A stretch of DNA of 64,000 nt from Pseudomonas cedrina subsp. cedrina. Lineage in GTDB: Bacteria; Pseudomonadota; Gammaproteobacteria; Pseudomonadales; Pseudomonadaceae. A model generated the notes under the pieces. The model saw nothing but the letters and a program-made list of their open reading frames with translations. It had not been told where the DNA came from and searched no databases. This document shows, piece by piece, positions 16,973 to 26,294 of this stretch; the first letter of the stretch is position 1; each line of letters begins with the position of its first letter. The translations under genes were made by a program, and so were the position numbers. The stretch lies in the NCBI RefSeq assembly GCF_001983175.1, contig NZ_MNPW01000001.1, positions 434,001 to 498,000 of the forward strand. Reading direction: 5' to 3'.

Positions 16973-18172
16973 ATGTCGTTTAATGCCAAACCGCTTGCCG
17001 GCCTGAAAGTCATCGAACTCGGCACCCTGATCGCCGGCCCGTTCGCGTCACGGATCTGCGCCGAGTTCGGCGCCGAGGTCATCAAGGTCGAATCGCCGGA
17101 CGGCGGCGACCCACTGCGCAAATGGCGCAAGCTGTACGAGGGCACTTCGCTGTGGTGGTTTGTGCAGGCGCGCAACAAGCAGTCGCTGACGCTGAACCTC
17201 AAGCACCCCGACGGCCTGGCCATCCTCAAGCAACTGCTGGCGGACGCCGACATCCTGATCGAAAATTTCCGCCCCGGCGTGCTGGAAAAGCTTGGCCTGA
17301 GCTGGGAAACCCTGCATGCGCTCAACCCAAAACTGGTGATGGTGCGCCTCTCCGGCTTCGGGCAGACCGGGCCGATGAAGGACCAGCCAGGGTTCGGCGC
17401 GGTGGGTGAATCCATGGGAGGCCTGCGCTACATCACCGGCTTCGAAGACCGCCCGCCGGTGCGCACCGGCATTTCCATCGGCGACTCGATCGCGGCATTG
17501 TGGGCCGTGATCGGCGCATTGATGGCGCTGCGTCATCGCGAGGTCAACGGCGGTCTGGGCCAGGTCGTGGATGTGGCGCTGTACGAAGCCATCTTTGCCA
17601 TGATGGAAAGCATGATCCCCGAGTTTGACGTATTCGGCTTTATCCGCGAGCGCACCGGCAACATCATGCCGGGTATCACGCCCTCCTCGATCCACACCAG
17701 CGCCGATGGCAAGCATGTGCAGATCGGCGCCAACGGCGATGCGATCTTCAAGCGCTTCATGACAGCCATTGGCCGCGAAGACCTGGCCAACGACCCCGTG
17801 CTTGCCAGCAATGACGGGCGCGACAGTCGCCGTGATGAGCTGTACGGCGTGATTGATCGCTGGGTCAACTCACACACATTGGACCAAGTGATAGAGGCCC
17901 TGAACAAGGCCCAAGTGCCTGCCAGCCGGATCTACAGCGCCGAAGACATGCTGGGCGACCCGCAGTTTCTCGCCCGGGAAATGTTCCTCAAGGCCCAGCT
18001 TCCCGGCGGCAAGGAGTTCAAGATGCCCGGCATCGTCCCCAAGCTGTCGGACACGCCCGGCAGTTGCGAATGGGTCGGGCCGCAACTGGGCGAGCACAAC
18101 AGCCTGGTGCTCGGTAAATTGGGGTACGACGCCGCAGCCATCACGCGGCTGCGCGAACAAGGCGCCATCTGA
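16973..18172 (+). CDS. CaiB/BaiF family (class III) CoA-transferase
   Basis: 399 residues. The family transfers CoA between carboxylic acids through a ring-interlocked dimer. The N terminus (LAGLKVIELGTLIAGPFASR), the ENFRPGVLEKLGL segment and the SGFGQTGP segment are diagnostic. Asp171 in ISIGDSIAAL occupies the position of the catalytic aspartate that forms the acyl-anhydride intermediate. The substrate cannot be told from sequence; no neighbouring pathway gene helps. A ribosome-binding sequence (AAGGATCC) precedes the ATG. Confidence 0.9.
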   Translation: MSFNAKPLAGLKVIELGTLIAGPFASRICAEFGAEVIKVESPDGGDPLRKWRKLYEGTSLWWFVQARNKQSLTLNLKHPDGLAILKQLLADADILIENFRPGVLEKLGLSWETLHALNPKLVMVRLSGFGQTGPMKDQPGFGAVGESMGGLRYITGFEDRPPVRTGISIGDSIAALWAVIGALMALRHREVNGGLGQVVDVALYEAIFAMMESMIPEFDVFGFIRERTGNIMPGITPSSIHTSADGKHVQIGANGDAIFKRFMTAIGREDLANDPVLASNDGRDSRRDELYGVIDRWVNSHTLDQVIEALNKAQVPASRIYSAEDMLGDPQFLAREMFLKAQLPGGKEFKMPGIVPKLSDTPGSCEWVGPQLGEHNSLVLGKLGYDAAAITRLREQGAI

Positions 18173-18199
18173 CGCCAGGGCATGTGAGAAAACCCGGGC

Positions 18200-18238
18200 A
18201 AAAAGAAACCCCGAAGCGTGGGGAGACACTTCGGGGTT
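18200..18238 (-). terminator. Rho-independent terminator of DUF3509 gene / 3' RNA
   Basis: Arms AACCCCGAAG (18207-18216) and CTTCGGGGTT (18229-18238). Read on the minus strand the stem is followed by TTTCTTTTT (18206-18198), a good U-tract. It lies 120 nt beyond the DUF3509 stop codon, with a structured segment between. Confidence 0.9.
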
Positions 18239-18350
18239 AAACGTGGCCTTACAATGACCAGTACAACAAGCCACAAGCACCGGAGCACAATGCTTGCTCT
18301 TGCTGTTACAACCTCTGACCGGCCACGTTATGGGAAGTTTCCACGCTTAA
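18200..18350 (-). ncRNA. Candidate structured RNA (3' UTR or independent small RNA)
   Basis: Between the DUF3509 stop and its terminator the minus strand can form a closed fold. AACGTGGCC (18321-18329 complement) pairs perfectly with GGCCACGTT (18240-18248 complement), enclosing 72 nt. Inside, CAAGCA and TGCTTG (18274-18279 and 18291-18296) form a hairpin. The closing stem abuts the terminator stem, the layout of many Hfq-dependent small RNAs. I see no clear promoter, so a processed 3' UTR is as likely as an independent gene. Confidence 0.5.
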
Positions 18351-18358
18351 ACAATTCT

Positions 18359-18643
18359 TCATGCGGCGACAGCACCGCGGGTCTGGGCGGCGCTACGCAT
18401 AGCCGCGATGACCGAGGGTTCCAAGCGCCCTTCGGCAATTTTGATATCGCGCAACAGGCAGTCGACCACATCTACCAGCATGCGCTTGTCCATCAGTTGC
18501 GCACGGTCGACTTCACGTTCGACCACGATAGCGCCGGCAGGATTCTTCACGGTCACCAGGCACTCGTCCTGCACACCAGAGGTGGTCAGCGTAACCTGAT
18601 AAGGGCTCAGTGCTTCTTCGAGCAATAGGCTGATACTTTCCAT
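18359..18643 (-). CDS. DUF3509 domain small protein
   Basis: 94 residues from the ATG at 18643 (MESISLLLEEAL); a GTG at 18655 would add MVIE. It has no signal or membrane segment and is mixed alpha/beta: an amphipathic N-terminal helix, a strand pair (YQVTLTTSG, CLVTVKNPAGAIVVEREVD), and a C-terminal helix. DUF3509 proteins are small, largely Pseudomonas-restricted and uncharacterised. The gene is followed by an unusually long folded 3' region. Confidence 0.75.
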   Translation of the reverse strand: MESISLLLEEALSPYQVTLTTSGVQDECLVTVKNPAGAIVVEREVDRAQLMDKRMLVDVVDCLLRDIKIAEGRLEPSVIAAMRSAAQTRGAVAA

Positions 18644-18953
18644 CTCGATCACCACTCAATAGTTCGGGAACAATCGTTTCAACGGGTGCTGCATCTATCC
18701 TAAGTGACTGGTTGTGACGTAGGAAAGTTCGCTTTTTCGTCTTTCAGGGGTTGTCGGGGGATGACGTATCCAGCATGCGCTTGCAACATGACAGGCAAAA
18801 AACGGCGGCACATAACTGCTTACGCAATGGGCTGCTGTTTTGGGGTTCGCCGGGCGCGCAAGCCGGGGGTGAATCCTATACTCGGTGAGCGCTGATCACT
18901 CTGCCGCGCGGGCAAGAGCGCATGTCAAAAGGCCCTTATTGCTTAGGATGAAG

Positions 18954-19157
18954 ATGATGTTGGAACACAATGAACAACAGGCGTCGATCGAGAAAATTCA
19001 CGCAGACATATCACGTATCTATGCCGAACAGCGCAAGTTCAATGCCGAGGTCCACAAAATAACCCGTGAGATCTTCTGGTACCCCGTGGGCATCGCGATA
19101 GGCTTCTTTACGGCTGTCGGTACGGTAATGGCGCTGGCACATAAGCTGCTCACATAG
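18954..19157 (+). CDS. Small single-helix membrane protein, unknown function
   Basis: 67 residues from the ATG at 18954; AGGA sits five bases upstream, which favours this over the ATG at 18948 or longer forms. The N-terminal ~40 residues are charged and helical (QQASIEKIHADISRIYAEQR), likely a short coiled coil. One membrane helix follows (VGIAIGFFTAVGTVMALAH). This pattern resembles many small Pseudomonas and phage-like membrane proteins; no function can be given. A bidirectional hairpin at 19182-19224 lies after it. Confidence 0.65.
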   Translation: MMLEHNEQQASIEKIHADISRIYAEQRKFNAEVHKITREIFWYPVGIAIGFFTAVGTVMALAHKLLT

Positions 19158-19181
19158 GCGAGATTCTTTCGGGCCCGCCAA

Positions 19182-19224
19182 ATAAAAAACGCCGCTGACC
19201 CAAGGAAGGGAAAGCGGCGTTCTT
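19182..19224. terminator. Terminator between small membrane protein gene and thrC
   Basis: AACGCCGCT and AGCGGCGTT arms (19189-19197, 19213-19221). The minus strand continues GTTTTTTATTT, so the signal is strongest for thrC; the plus side has TTCTTGT. Confidence 0.85.
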
Positions 19225-19240
19225 GTCTACGCGGCCTGCC

Positions 19241-20650
19241 TTACAGCGGCTTGCCCCGGTTGCCATGCTGGCTCACGAACGCCTGCACAGCCTTCAGGTC
19301 ATTGGCCAGCACCGTGCAGCGCTCTTCACGCTCGAACAGGTCCGCCAGGTGCTTGGGTAGCTCCAGCGCCTTGCCAACGCCCGCCTTCTGCACCGCTTCC
19401 GGGAATTTCACCGGGTGTGCGGTACCCAGGATCACCATCGGGATATCCAGGCTGCGACGGCATTCGCGGGCAGCCTTCACGCCGATAGCGGTGTGCGGGT
19501 CCAGCAGCTCGCCGGTCTGGGCGTAGACCTGCGCGATGGTTTCGCAGGTTTGCGCATCGTCCACGGCCAGGGAATCGAACAGCTTGCGGGTTTCGGTCCA
19601 GCGCTCTTGCTCAACGCTGAAACCGCCGCCGCGCTTGAAGGTGTTCATCAACTCGGCAATGGCCGCGCCGTTGCGACCGTGCATATCGAACAGCAGGCGT
19701 TCGAAGTTCGACGAGACCATGATGTCCATGGACGGCGACAGCGTGGCGTGCAGGGTTTCCTTGACGTAGCCGTTGCCGCTCATGAAGCGGTGCAGGATGT
19801 CATTGCGGTTGGTGGCCACGATCAACTGGTTGATCGGCAGGCCCATATTGCGCGCCAGGTAGCCGGCGAAAATGTCGCCGAAGTTGCCGGTCGGCACCGA
19901 GAACGACACCGAACGCGCCGGGCCGCCCAACTGCAGCGATGCGTGGAAGTAGTAGACGATCTGGGCCATGATCCGCGCCCAGTTGATCGAGTTCACCGCC
20001 ACCAGGCGCGTGCCTTTGAGGAAGCTCTGGTCGGCGAAGCTGTTCTTGACCATTTCCTGGCAGTCATCGAAGTTGCCTTCGATGGCAATGTTGTGGATGT
20101 TCTCACCGAAGATGCTGGTCATCTGGCGACGCTGCACTTCGGACACACGCTGGTGCGGGTGCAGGATGAAGATGTCGACGTTTTCGCAGTGCTTGCAGCC
20201 TTCAATGGCGGCCGATCCGGTATCACCGGAAGTGGCGCCCATGATCACCACGCGTTCGCCGCGCTTTTCCAACACGTAGTCGAGCAGGCGACCGAGCAGT
20301 TGCAGGGCGAAATCCTTGAACGCCAGCGTCGGGCCGTGGAACAGTTCCAGCACCCACTCGTTGCCGTTCAGTTGGCGCAGGGGTGCGATGGCGCTGTGGG
20401 AAAACACGCCGTACGTTTCTTCGAGGATCTTCTTGAAATCCGCATCCGGAATGCTGCCGGTGACGAACGGGCGCATCACCCGGAACGCCAACTCGTGGTA
20501 CGGCAGGCCGGCCCAGGAGGCGATTTCTTCCTGGGTGAAGCGTGGCAGGTTTTCCGGCACGTACAGGCCGCCGTCGGTAGCGAGGCCTGTGAGCAAGACG
20601 TCTTCAAAATTCAGGGCCGGTGCCTGGCCGCGGGTGCTGATATAACGCAT
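19241..20650 (-). CDS. thrC: Threonine synthase
   Basis: 469 residues from ATG 20650 (MRYISTRGQAPALNFEDVLL), the conserved start. ThrC converts O-phosphohomoserine to threonine with pyridoxal phosphate. The cofactor lysine lies in LAFKDFALQL (about residue 109), and the phosphate-binding loop GATSGDTGSAA follows. The frame is open 15 codons further upstream without support. It lies 66 bp downstream of hom on the same strand; with hom it supplies the threonine branch of the aspartate pathway. Confidence 0.96.
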   Translation of the reverse strand: MRYISTRGQAPALNFEDVLLTGLATDGGLYVPENLPRFTQEEIASWAGLPYHELAFRVMRPFVTGSIPDADFKKILEETYGVFSHSAIAPLRQLNGNEWVLELFHGPTLAFKDFALQLLGRLLDYVLEKRGERVVIMGATSGDTGSAAIEGCKHCENVDIFILHPHQRVSEVQRRQMTSIFGENIHNIAIEGNFDDCQEMVKNSFADQSFLKGTRLVAVNSINWARIMAQIVYYFHASLQLGGPARSVSFSVPTGNFGDIFAGYLARNMGLPINQLIVATNRNDILHRFMSGNGYVKETLHATLSPSMDIMVSSNFERLLFDMHGRNGAAIAELMNTFKRGGGFSVEQERWTETRKLFDSLAVDDAQTCETIAQVYAQTGELLDPHTAIGVKAARECRRSLDIPMVILGTAHPVKFPEAVQKAGVGKALELPKHLADLFEREERCTVLANDLKAVQAFVSQHGNRGKPL

Positions 20651-20716
20651 GACTGGTTCCTCTAAACATTCCAGAACAGGGGCCGCCGAACGCACGGGGC
20701 CCCTTGGACAAATCGG

Positions 20717-22021
20717 TTAGTTCAAGTGTTCGACGCGAATCCGCACCACCGGGCCCACCACGCCCTGCAGGGCTTCAAGAGCGGCGATGGCATCGTTGAT
20801 GTGCTGCTCGAGCACGCGGTGGGTCAGCAGGATCATCGGCACTTGGCCGTTTTGCTCCTCGACTTCCTTCTGCATGATCGATTCGATGTTGATCCCGCGC
20901 TCCGACAGGATGCTGGCCACCTGGGCCAACACGCCCGGGTGATCCTGGGCCTGGATGCGCAGGTAGTAGGCGCTTTCGCAGGCTTCGATCGGCAGGATCG
21001 GGTGGGCCGACAGCGAATCCGGCTGGAAGGCCAAGTGCGGTACGCGGTTTTCCGGGTCGCTGGTCATGGCGCGGACCACGTCCACCAGGTCGGCGATCAC
21101 CGACGAAGCGGTCGGCTCCATGCCGGCGCCGGCGCCATAGAACAAGGTCGAACCGGCGGCGTCGCCATTGACCATCACCGCGTTCATCACGCCATTGACG
21201 TTGGCGATCAGGCGGTCGGCCGGAATCAGCGTCGGGTGCACGCGCAGCTCGATACCCGCTGGCGTGCTGCGTGCGACGCCCAGGTGCTTGATGCGGTAGC
21301 CCAAGGCTTCGGCGTAGTTCACGTCGGCGGTGGTCAGCTTGGTGATGCCTTCGGTGTAGGCCTTGTCGAACTGCAGCGGAATCCCGAAGGCGATGGACGC
21401 CAGGATGGTCAGCTTGTGGGCCGCGTCGATGCCTTCCACGTCAAAGGTCGGGTCGGCTTCGGCGTAGCCCAGGGCCTGGGCTTCGGCCAGCACGTCTTCG
21501 AAGGTACGGCCCTTCTCGCGCATTTCGGTCAGGATAAAGTTACCGGTGCCGTTGATGATGCCGGCGACCCAGTTGATACGGTTGGCGGACAGGCCTTCCC
21601 GGATCGCCTTGATCACCGGGATGCCACCGGCCACCGCCGCTTCGAACGCGACGATCACACCCTTTTCGCGCGCCTTGGCGAAGATCTCGTTGCCGTGCAC
21701 GGCGATTAGCGCCTTGTTGGCGGTGACCACGTGCTTGCCGTTGTCGATGGCCTTGAGCACCAGCTCGCGGGCCACGGTGTAGCCGCCCACCAGCTCGATG
21801 ACGATGTCGATCTCAGGGTTGGTGGCCACAGCGAAGACATCGTTGGTAATGGCAATACCGGTCGTTTCGAACTGAGGCTTTGGCGAACGCGTGGCAATTT
21901 GCGCCACTTCAATCCCACGGCCTGCGCGGCGGGAAATTTCCTCAGCGTTACGCTGAAGTACGTTGAGGGTACCGCCACCGACGGTCCCTAACCCACAGAT
22001 GCCTACTTTGACCGGTTTCAC
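20717..22021 (-). CDS. hom: Homoserine dehydrogenase
   Basis: 434 residues. NAD(P)-binding glycine motif VGICGLGTVGGGTLN at the N terminus; catalytic domain signature near AEADPTFDVEGIDAAHKL; a C-terminal ACT domain (YLRIQAQDHPGVLAQVASIL, from about residue 350) for feedback control by threonine. It reduces aspartate semialdehyde to homoserine. ATG at 22021 follows GGGGAG. Order dsbC-hom-thrC on one strand is usual for Pseudomonas. Confidence 0.97.
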   Translation of the reverse strand: MKPVKVGICGLGTVGGGTLNVLQRNAEEISRRAGRGIEVAQIATRSPKPQFETTGIAITNDVFAVATNPEIDIVIELVGGYTVARELVLKAIDNGKHVVTANKALIAVHGNEIFAKAREKGVIVAFEAAVAGGIPVIKAIREGLSANRINWVAGIINGTGNFILTEMREKGRTFEDVLAEAQALGYAEADPTFDVEGIDAAHKLTILASIAFGIPLQFDKAYTEGITKLTTADVNYAEALGYRIKHLGVARSTPAGIELRVHPTLIPADRLIANVNGVMNAVMVNGDAAGSTLFYGAGAGMEPTASSVIADLVDVVRAMTSDPENRVPHLAFQPDSLSAHPILPIEACESAYYLRIQAQDHPGVLAQVASILSERGINIESIMQKEVEEQNGQVPMILLTHRVLEQHINDAIAALEALQGVVGPVVRIRVEHLN

Positions 22022-22149
22022 TGAAAACTCCCCATGAAACGGCCGACGCTAGGTCGGCCGTGGAAAACAGCCGCACAACCGCGGCTTTCAATTAACGGCC
22101 CGTCGACTTGTCCACGGGCCATGATCGTCAAAGGTTCGACGATGCTGGT
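22022..22149 (-). other. Hairpin-rich dsbC-hom spacer
   Basis: Read on the minus strand there are three consecutive short hairpins: GGCCCGT...ACGGGCC, AGCCGCGGTTGTGCGGCT, and CGGCCGAC...GTCGGCCG, the last ending 17 nt before the hom start. No strong T-run follows any of them, so they could be weak stops or attenuator-like structures before hom. I found no leader peptide rich in threonine. Confidence 0.4.
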
Positions 22150-22881
22150 TTATTTGGCACTGAGCGCCAGTTTGGCAACTTGTGGCGCCGGCTGGTAGCC
22201 CGGAATGACCTGGCCGTCCGCCAAAACGATGGCCGGTGTGCCGTTCACGCCGATGGACTGGCCCAGGGCGAACTGCCGGGACACCGGGTTATCGCATTTG
22301 GCCGCCTTGATTTCCTTGCCATCAACCATCTTGTCCATGGCCGCTTTCTTGTCGGCCGAACACCACACGGCTTGCAGTTGCTCGTCACCCGGCGAACCGA
22401 GGCCCTGGCGCGGGAACGCGACGTAGCGCACTTCCACACCCAGCTTGTTCAGCGCAGGCACTTCGGCGTGCAGCTTGTGGCAGTACGGGCAGGTGGTGTC
22501 GGTGAACACGGTGATGTGGGTCTTGGTTTCGCCGATGGCCGGGTAAACCACGGTTTCAGCCACCGGAATACCGTTGATCAGCTTGGACACGCCCAGGCGC
22601 TCGGCTTTCTCGGTCAGGTTGACCGGCTTGCCGTCCTTCAACTGGAACAGGTAGCCCTGGACGATGTACTGGCCGTCGGCACTGGCGTACAGCACGCGAC
22701 TGCCCTTGAGCTTGACTTCATACAGGCCGGCCATCGGGCTGGCGCTGATGCTTTCGATCGGCGTATCGAGTTGCAGGTTGGCCAGGCTCTTGCGGATGGT
22801 CTGCTCGGCAGCGTCATCGGCGACAACAAAGGTGGACACCAACGCAATGGCTGCGGCGGCAATAATCTGGGTCAAGCGCAT
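22150..22881 (-). CDS. dsbC: Periplasmic disulfide isomerase DsbC
   Basis: 243 residues from ATG 22881; signal peptide MRLTQIIAAAAIALVSTFVVA. The N-terminal dimerisation domain (QTIRKSLANLQLDTPIESIS) is followed by a thioredoxin domain with active site TTCPYCHKLH and the cis-proline loop NGTPAIVLADGQVIPGY. It rearranges wrong disulfides in the periplasm. The open frame continues 29 codons upstream, but those residues lack signal-peptide character. Confidence 0.95.
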   Translation of the reverse strand: MRLTQIIAAAAIALVSTFVVADDAAEQTIRKSLANLQLDTPIESISASPMAGLYEVKLKGSRVLYASADGQYIVQGYLFQLKDGKPVNLTEKAERLGVSKLINGIPVAETVVYPAIGETKTHITVFTDTTCPYCHKLHAEVPALNKLGVEVRYVAFPRQGLGSPGDEQLQAVWCSADKKAAMDKMVDGKEIKAAKCDNPVSRQFALGQSIGVNGTPAIVLADGQVIPGYQPAPQVAKLALSAK

Positions 22882-23022
22882 GGGAACTCCTGAAGGCAGA
22901 TGCAGGGACGGGTACAGAAACGCCGATTGGAAACTCGGGTGTGAACCATCGCCTTTGCTAACCGGCAAAGCCTACCACAGTTGGGCCACAGGGCAGCCGG
23001 TGGCTGGATAAATTGGCGACCT

Positions 23023-23919
23023 TCAACCGCGCGGGTGGTGCTTGGCGTGCATTTCCTGCAAACGCGCGCGCGCCACATGGGTGTAGATCTGGGTTGTGGA
23101 TAAATCACTGTGGCCGAGCAGCATTTGCACCACGCGCAGGTCCGCGCCGTGGTTGAGCAAATGGGTGGCGAAGGCATGGCGCAACGTGTGGGGGGACAAT
23201 GCCTTGCCGATCCCGGCGACCTTGGCCTGGTGCTTGATGCGGTGCCAGAACGTCTGCCGTGTCATCTGCTCCCCGCGCTGACTGGGGAACAGCACATCGC
23301 TGGGGCGCCCCCCAAGCAGCTCATGGCGGGCATCACGCATATAGCGCTCGACCCACACAATCGCCTCCTCGCCCATCGGCACCAGCCGCTCCTTGCTGCC
23401 CTTGCCCATCACCCGCAACACGCCTTGGCGCAGGTTGACTTGCTCCAGGGTCAGGCTGATCAGCTCGGTTACCCGCAGGCCGCAGGCGTACAGGACCTCC
23501 AGCATGGCGCGGTCACGCTGGCCGATGGGCTCACTGAGGTCGGGCGCTGCGAGCAAGGCCTCCACGTCACTTTCTGACAAAGACTTGGGAAGAGGCCTAC
23601 CTAACTGTGGCATGTCGACTTGTAGAGTCGGGTCGACCGCTATCAGCTTTTCACGCAGCAGATAGCGATAAAAGCCACGCACCCCGGAGAGAAATCTCGC
23701 AGTTGAACGTGGCTTGTAGTTTTGCTCAAGGCGCCAGGCCAAGTGATCGAGGATCAGCTCGCGTCCGGCATTGATCAGCTCAAGGTTTTTCTCCTGCAGC
23801 CATCCGTTGAACAGGGCCAGGTCACTGCGATAAGCCTGGCGGGTGTTGTCCGACAGGCCCTTTTCCAGCCAGAGGGCATCGAGAAAGCGGTCGATAAGGA
23901 GGTGATCAATGGCAGGCAT
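23023..23919 (-). CDS. xerD: Site-specific tyrosine recombinase XerD
   Basis: 298 residues from ATG 23919 (MPAIDHLLIDRFLDALWLEKGLS); a GTG two codons upstream is also possible. The N-terminal SAM-like core-binding domain is followed by the catalytic domain with Arg in ACGLRVTEL, HTLRH, a second His in LLGHSD, and nucleophile Tyr279 in TQIYTHV. XerD with XerC resolves chromosome dimers at dif during division. The gene is chromosomal housekeeping, not a phage integrase. It is divergent from the antiporter gene. Confidence 0.96.
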   Translation of the reverse strand: MPAIDHLLIDRFLDALWLEKGLSDNTRQAYRSDLALFNGWLQEKNLELINAGRELILDHLAWRLEQNYKPRSTARFLSGVRGFYRYLLREKLIAVDPTLQVDMPQLGRPLPKSLSESDVEALLAAPDLSEPIGQRDRAMLEVLYACGLRVTELISLTLEQVNLRQGVLRVMGKGSKERLVPMGEEAIVWVERYMRDARHELLGGRPSDVLFPSQRGEQMTRQTFWHRIKHQAKVAGIGKALSPHTLRHAFATHLLNHGADLRVVQMLLGHSDLSTTQIYTHVARARLQEMHAKHHPRG

Positions 23920-24026
23920 GGGCACTCAAGCGACGCGGCACGGGGCTTTGCGGCAATTAATGGGTGGACTGTGATTTAGGCTTGCTAGTCTTTCACAGCC
24001 CGCTATTTCAAGGAACAGGAGCTTTA

Positions 24027-25841
24027 ATGAACGAACAACAGATTCTGTTGGCCTTTGGCGGCATCGGCGTAGCTGCACTGGCCTGCCAATGGCTGGCCTG
24101 GCGCCTGAAATTGCCGGCAATTCTGTTTCTGCTATTGAGCGGGATCCTGGCGGGGCCAGTATTGGGCTGGCTCGATCCACAGGAAATGTTCGGCCCCTTG
24201 CTGATGCCGCTGGTGTCGTTGGCGGTGGCGCTGATCCTGTTCGAGGGCAGCCTGACGCTGCACCTGTCGCAATGGAAGGAAATCGGCAGCGTGGTGCACC
24301 GCCTGGTGACCCTCGGCGCGCTTTCAACCTGGGCGGTCATCACCTTGGCAACCCACTGGCTGCTGGGTTTCGACTGGCTGCTGGCGCTGCTGTTCGGCAC
24401 GCTGACATTGGTCACCGGCCCGACGGTCATTGTACCCATGCTGCGCGTGGTGCGCCCCAAGGCCTCCATCGCCAACATCCTGCGCTGGGAAGGTATCGTC
24501 ATAGACCCTATCGGCGCGCTGTTGGCCGTCGTGGTCTACAGCTTCATTATCAGTCGCGCCTCTGGTGATGGCTTGAGCCAAAGCCTGTTGACCTTCGGCG
24601 GAGTCATCGTGTGCGGCAACCTGTTCGGGATCGCCGGCGGTTGGGTATTGGGGCAGGTCATGCGTCGGCAGTGGTTGCCGGAATACCTGCACAACCTGGC
24701 AGCCCTGGCGGGCGTGCTGGGGGTGTTCATCGTCTCCAACGAGGTCATTCATGAATCCGGCCTGCTGGCGGTGACCCTGATGGGTATGTGGATGGCCAAT
24801 ATGAAGGGCGTGGACGTGCGGCATATCCTGCACTTCAAGGAGAACCTCAGCGTTCTGTTGATTTCCGGGTTGTTTATCCTGCTGGCGGCGCGCCTGGACT
24901 TGAACGCCTTGATTGCCCTCGGGCCGTTCGTGCTGATCCTGCTCTTCGTCATTCAGTTCATCGCCCGGCCGCTCAACGTCGCGCTGTCGACCTTTGGCTC
25001 GAAACTGAACTGGCGGGAACGCGCCCTGCTGGCGTGGATTGCGCCGCGCGGGATTGTGGCCGCAGCCGTGTCGGCGATCTTTGCGATTCGCCTGGATGAG
25101 GCAGGCCATGAAGGTGCATTGCTGCTGGTGCCACTGACGTTCGCGGTGATTATCGGCACCGTGGTATTACAAAGCGCCACTGCGCGCCCCCTGGCCCGTC
25201 TGCTGAACGTTGCGGAGCCTGCGCCCAGCGGCTTTCTGATCGTCGGCGCGAACGGCCCGGCGCGCATCCTGGGCAAGGCCCTGCAGCAACTGGGCAGCCG
25301 CGTCCTGCTGACCGACTCGAGCTGGGAAAACATCCGCGCCAGTCGGATGGAAGGGCTACCGACCTATTTCGGCAACCCGGCCTCCCAGCATGCCGAGTCG
25401 CACCTGGATCTCGTCGGCCTCGGCCATTTGCTGGCGCTGTCTCCCTCCGGCGAGCTGAACACCTTGGCCGCCATGCGCTTTCGCCATGATTTCGGCCACC
25501 GGCTGTTTGCCCTGGCAAGCAGCCAGGAAAGCCGACGCACCGACAAGCACCGCGCCAGCGGCGAGCACCGCGGGCATCTGCTGGGCAGCCAACCGCTGAG
25601 CTACACCAAGCTTGCCAGCCTGCTGGGGCAAGGCGCCGAGTTGTACACCACCCACCTGACCGATGGGTTTGGCTGGAGCGACTATCAGGCACTGCACGGG
25701 GAACGGGCGATCCTGCTGTTTGCCCGCGACAGCAGCGGCTGGGTGCATGTGGTCACGCCAGAAAGCGATTTGAAACCGCTGGCGGGATGGACCTTACTGG
25801 CGGTCATCCAGCCGGGCCAGGCCCAGGAGCGCACCGCATAA
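24027..25841 (+). CDS. CPA1-type cation:proton antiporter
   Basis: 604 residues; ATG at 24027 preceded by ACAGGAGC. About 12 membrane helices over residues 1-395, with NhaP-like signatures: LILFEGSLTL, the TGPTVIVPML loop, and a charged WEGIVIDPIGALLAV helix carrying the Asp of the transport site. Residues 405-600 form a cytosolic part: a Rossmann-like segment (GFLIVGANGPARILGKALQQLGSRVLLTD) resembling a TrkA-N nucleotide-binding domain. It probably exchanges Na+ or K+ for H+ across the inner membrane under nucleotide control. The ion is not decidable. Confidence 0.88.
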   Translation: MNEQQILLAFGGIGVAALACQWLAWRLKLPAILFLLLSGILAGPVLGWLDPQEMFGPLLMPLVSLAVALILFEGSLTLHLSQWKEIGSVVHRLVTLGALSTWAVITLATHWLLGFDWLLALLFGTLTLVTGPTVIVPMLRVVRPKASIANILRWEGIVIDPIGALLAVVVYSFIISRASGDGLSQSLLTFGGVIVCGNLFGIAGGWVLGQVMRRQWLPEYLHNLAALAGVLGVFIVSNEVIHESGLLAVTLMGMWMANMKGVDVRHILHFKENLSVLLISGLFILLAARLDLNALIALGPFVLILLFVIQFIARPLNVALSTFGSKLNWRERALLAWIAPRGIVAAAVSAIFAIRLDEAGHEGALLLVPLTFAVIIGTVVLQSATARPLARLLNVAEPAPSGFLIVGANGPARILGKALQQLGSRVLLTDSSWENIRASRMEGLPTYFGNPASQHAESHLDLVGLGHLLALSPSGELNTLAAMRFRHDFGHRLFALASSQESRRTDKHRASGEHRGHLLGSQPLSYTKLASLLGQGAELYTTHLTDGFGWSDYQALHGERAILLFARDSSGWVHVVTPESDLKPLAGWTLLAVIQPGQAQERTA

Positions 25842-25852
25842 ATCGCAGGCAC

Positions 25853-25880
25853 AAAAAAGCAGCCCGCAGGCTGCTTTTTT
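25853..25880. terminator. Bidirectional terminator between antiporter gene and rplS
   Basis: AAAAAAGCAGCC-CGCA-GGCTGCTTTTTT is a near-perfect palindrome giving a U-run on both strands, placed between two convergent genes. Confidence 0.95.
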
Positions 25881-25898
25881 CTGCATCGGAAGCTGGAC

Positions 25899-26249
25899 TT
25901 AAGCCAGTTTTTCCTTGATGCGAGCTGCTTTACCGGACAGGTCACGCAGGTAGTACAGCTTGGCTTTGCGTACGTCACCGCGACGTTTCACAGCCATGCT
26001 GTCGATCTGCGGGCTGTAGGTCTGGAAAGTACGCTCTACGCCAACACCGTTGGAGATTTTACGAACAGTGAAAGCACTGTTCACACCACGGTTACGCTTG
26101 GCGATTACCACGCCTTCGAACGCTTGCAGACGCGAACGGTCGCCTTCCTTCACTTTCACCTGAACGACAATGGTGTCGCCCGGGGCAAAGGTAGGGATCT
26201 CTTTGGTCATCTGCTCTGCTTCGAGTGCAAGGATGATTTTGTTAGTCAT
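25899..26249 (-). CDS. rplS: 50S ribosomal protein L19
   Basis: 116 residues, standard length. Recognised by [40 protein letters not shown] and [18 protein letters not shown]19 sits at the 30S-50S interface. It is the last gene of the rpsP-rimM-trmD-rplS operon and begins 45 bp after trmD with its own AGGAGCAC ribosome-binding site. Confidence 0.98.
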
Positions 26250-26294
26250 GCTGTGCTCCTAAGGTAAGTCAATGGACCTACCATCGATACGTTG

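Noticed and set aside
23023..23919. XerD considered as a phage or island integrase
   Set aside because: Sequence and the dsbC-hom-thrC neighbourhood identify the chromosomal XerD; no attachment sites or island genes adjoin.
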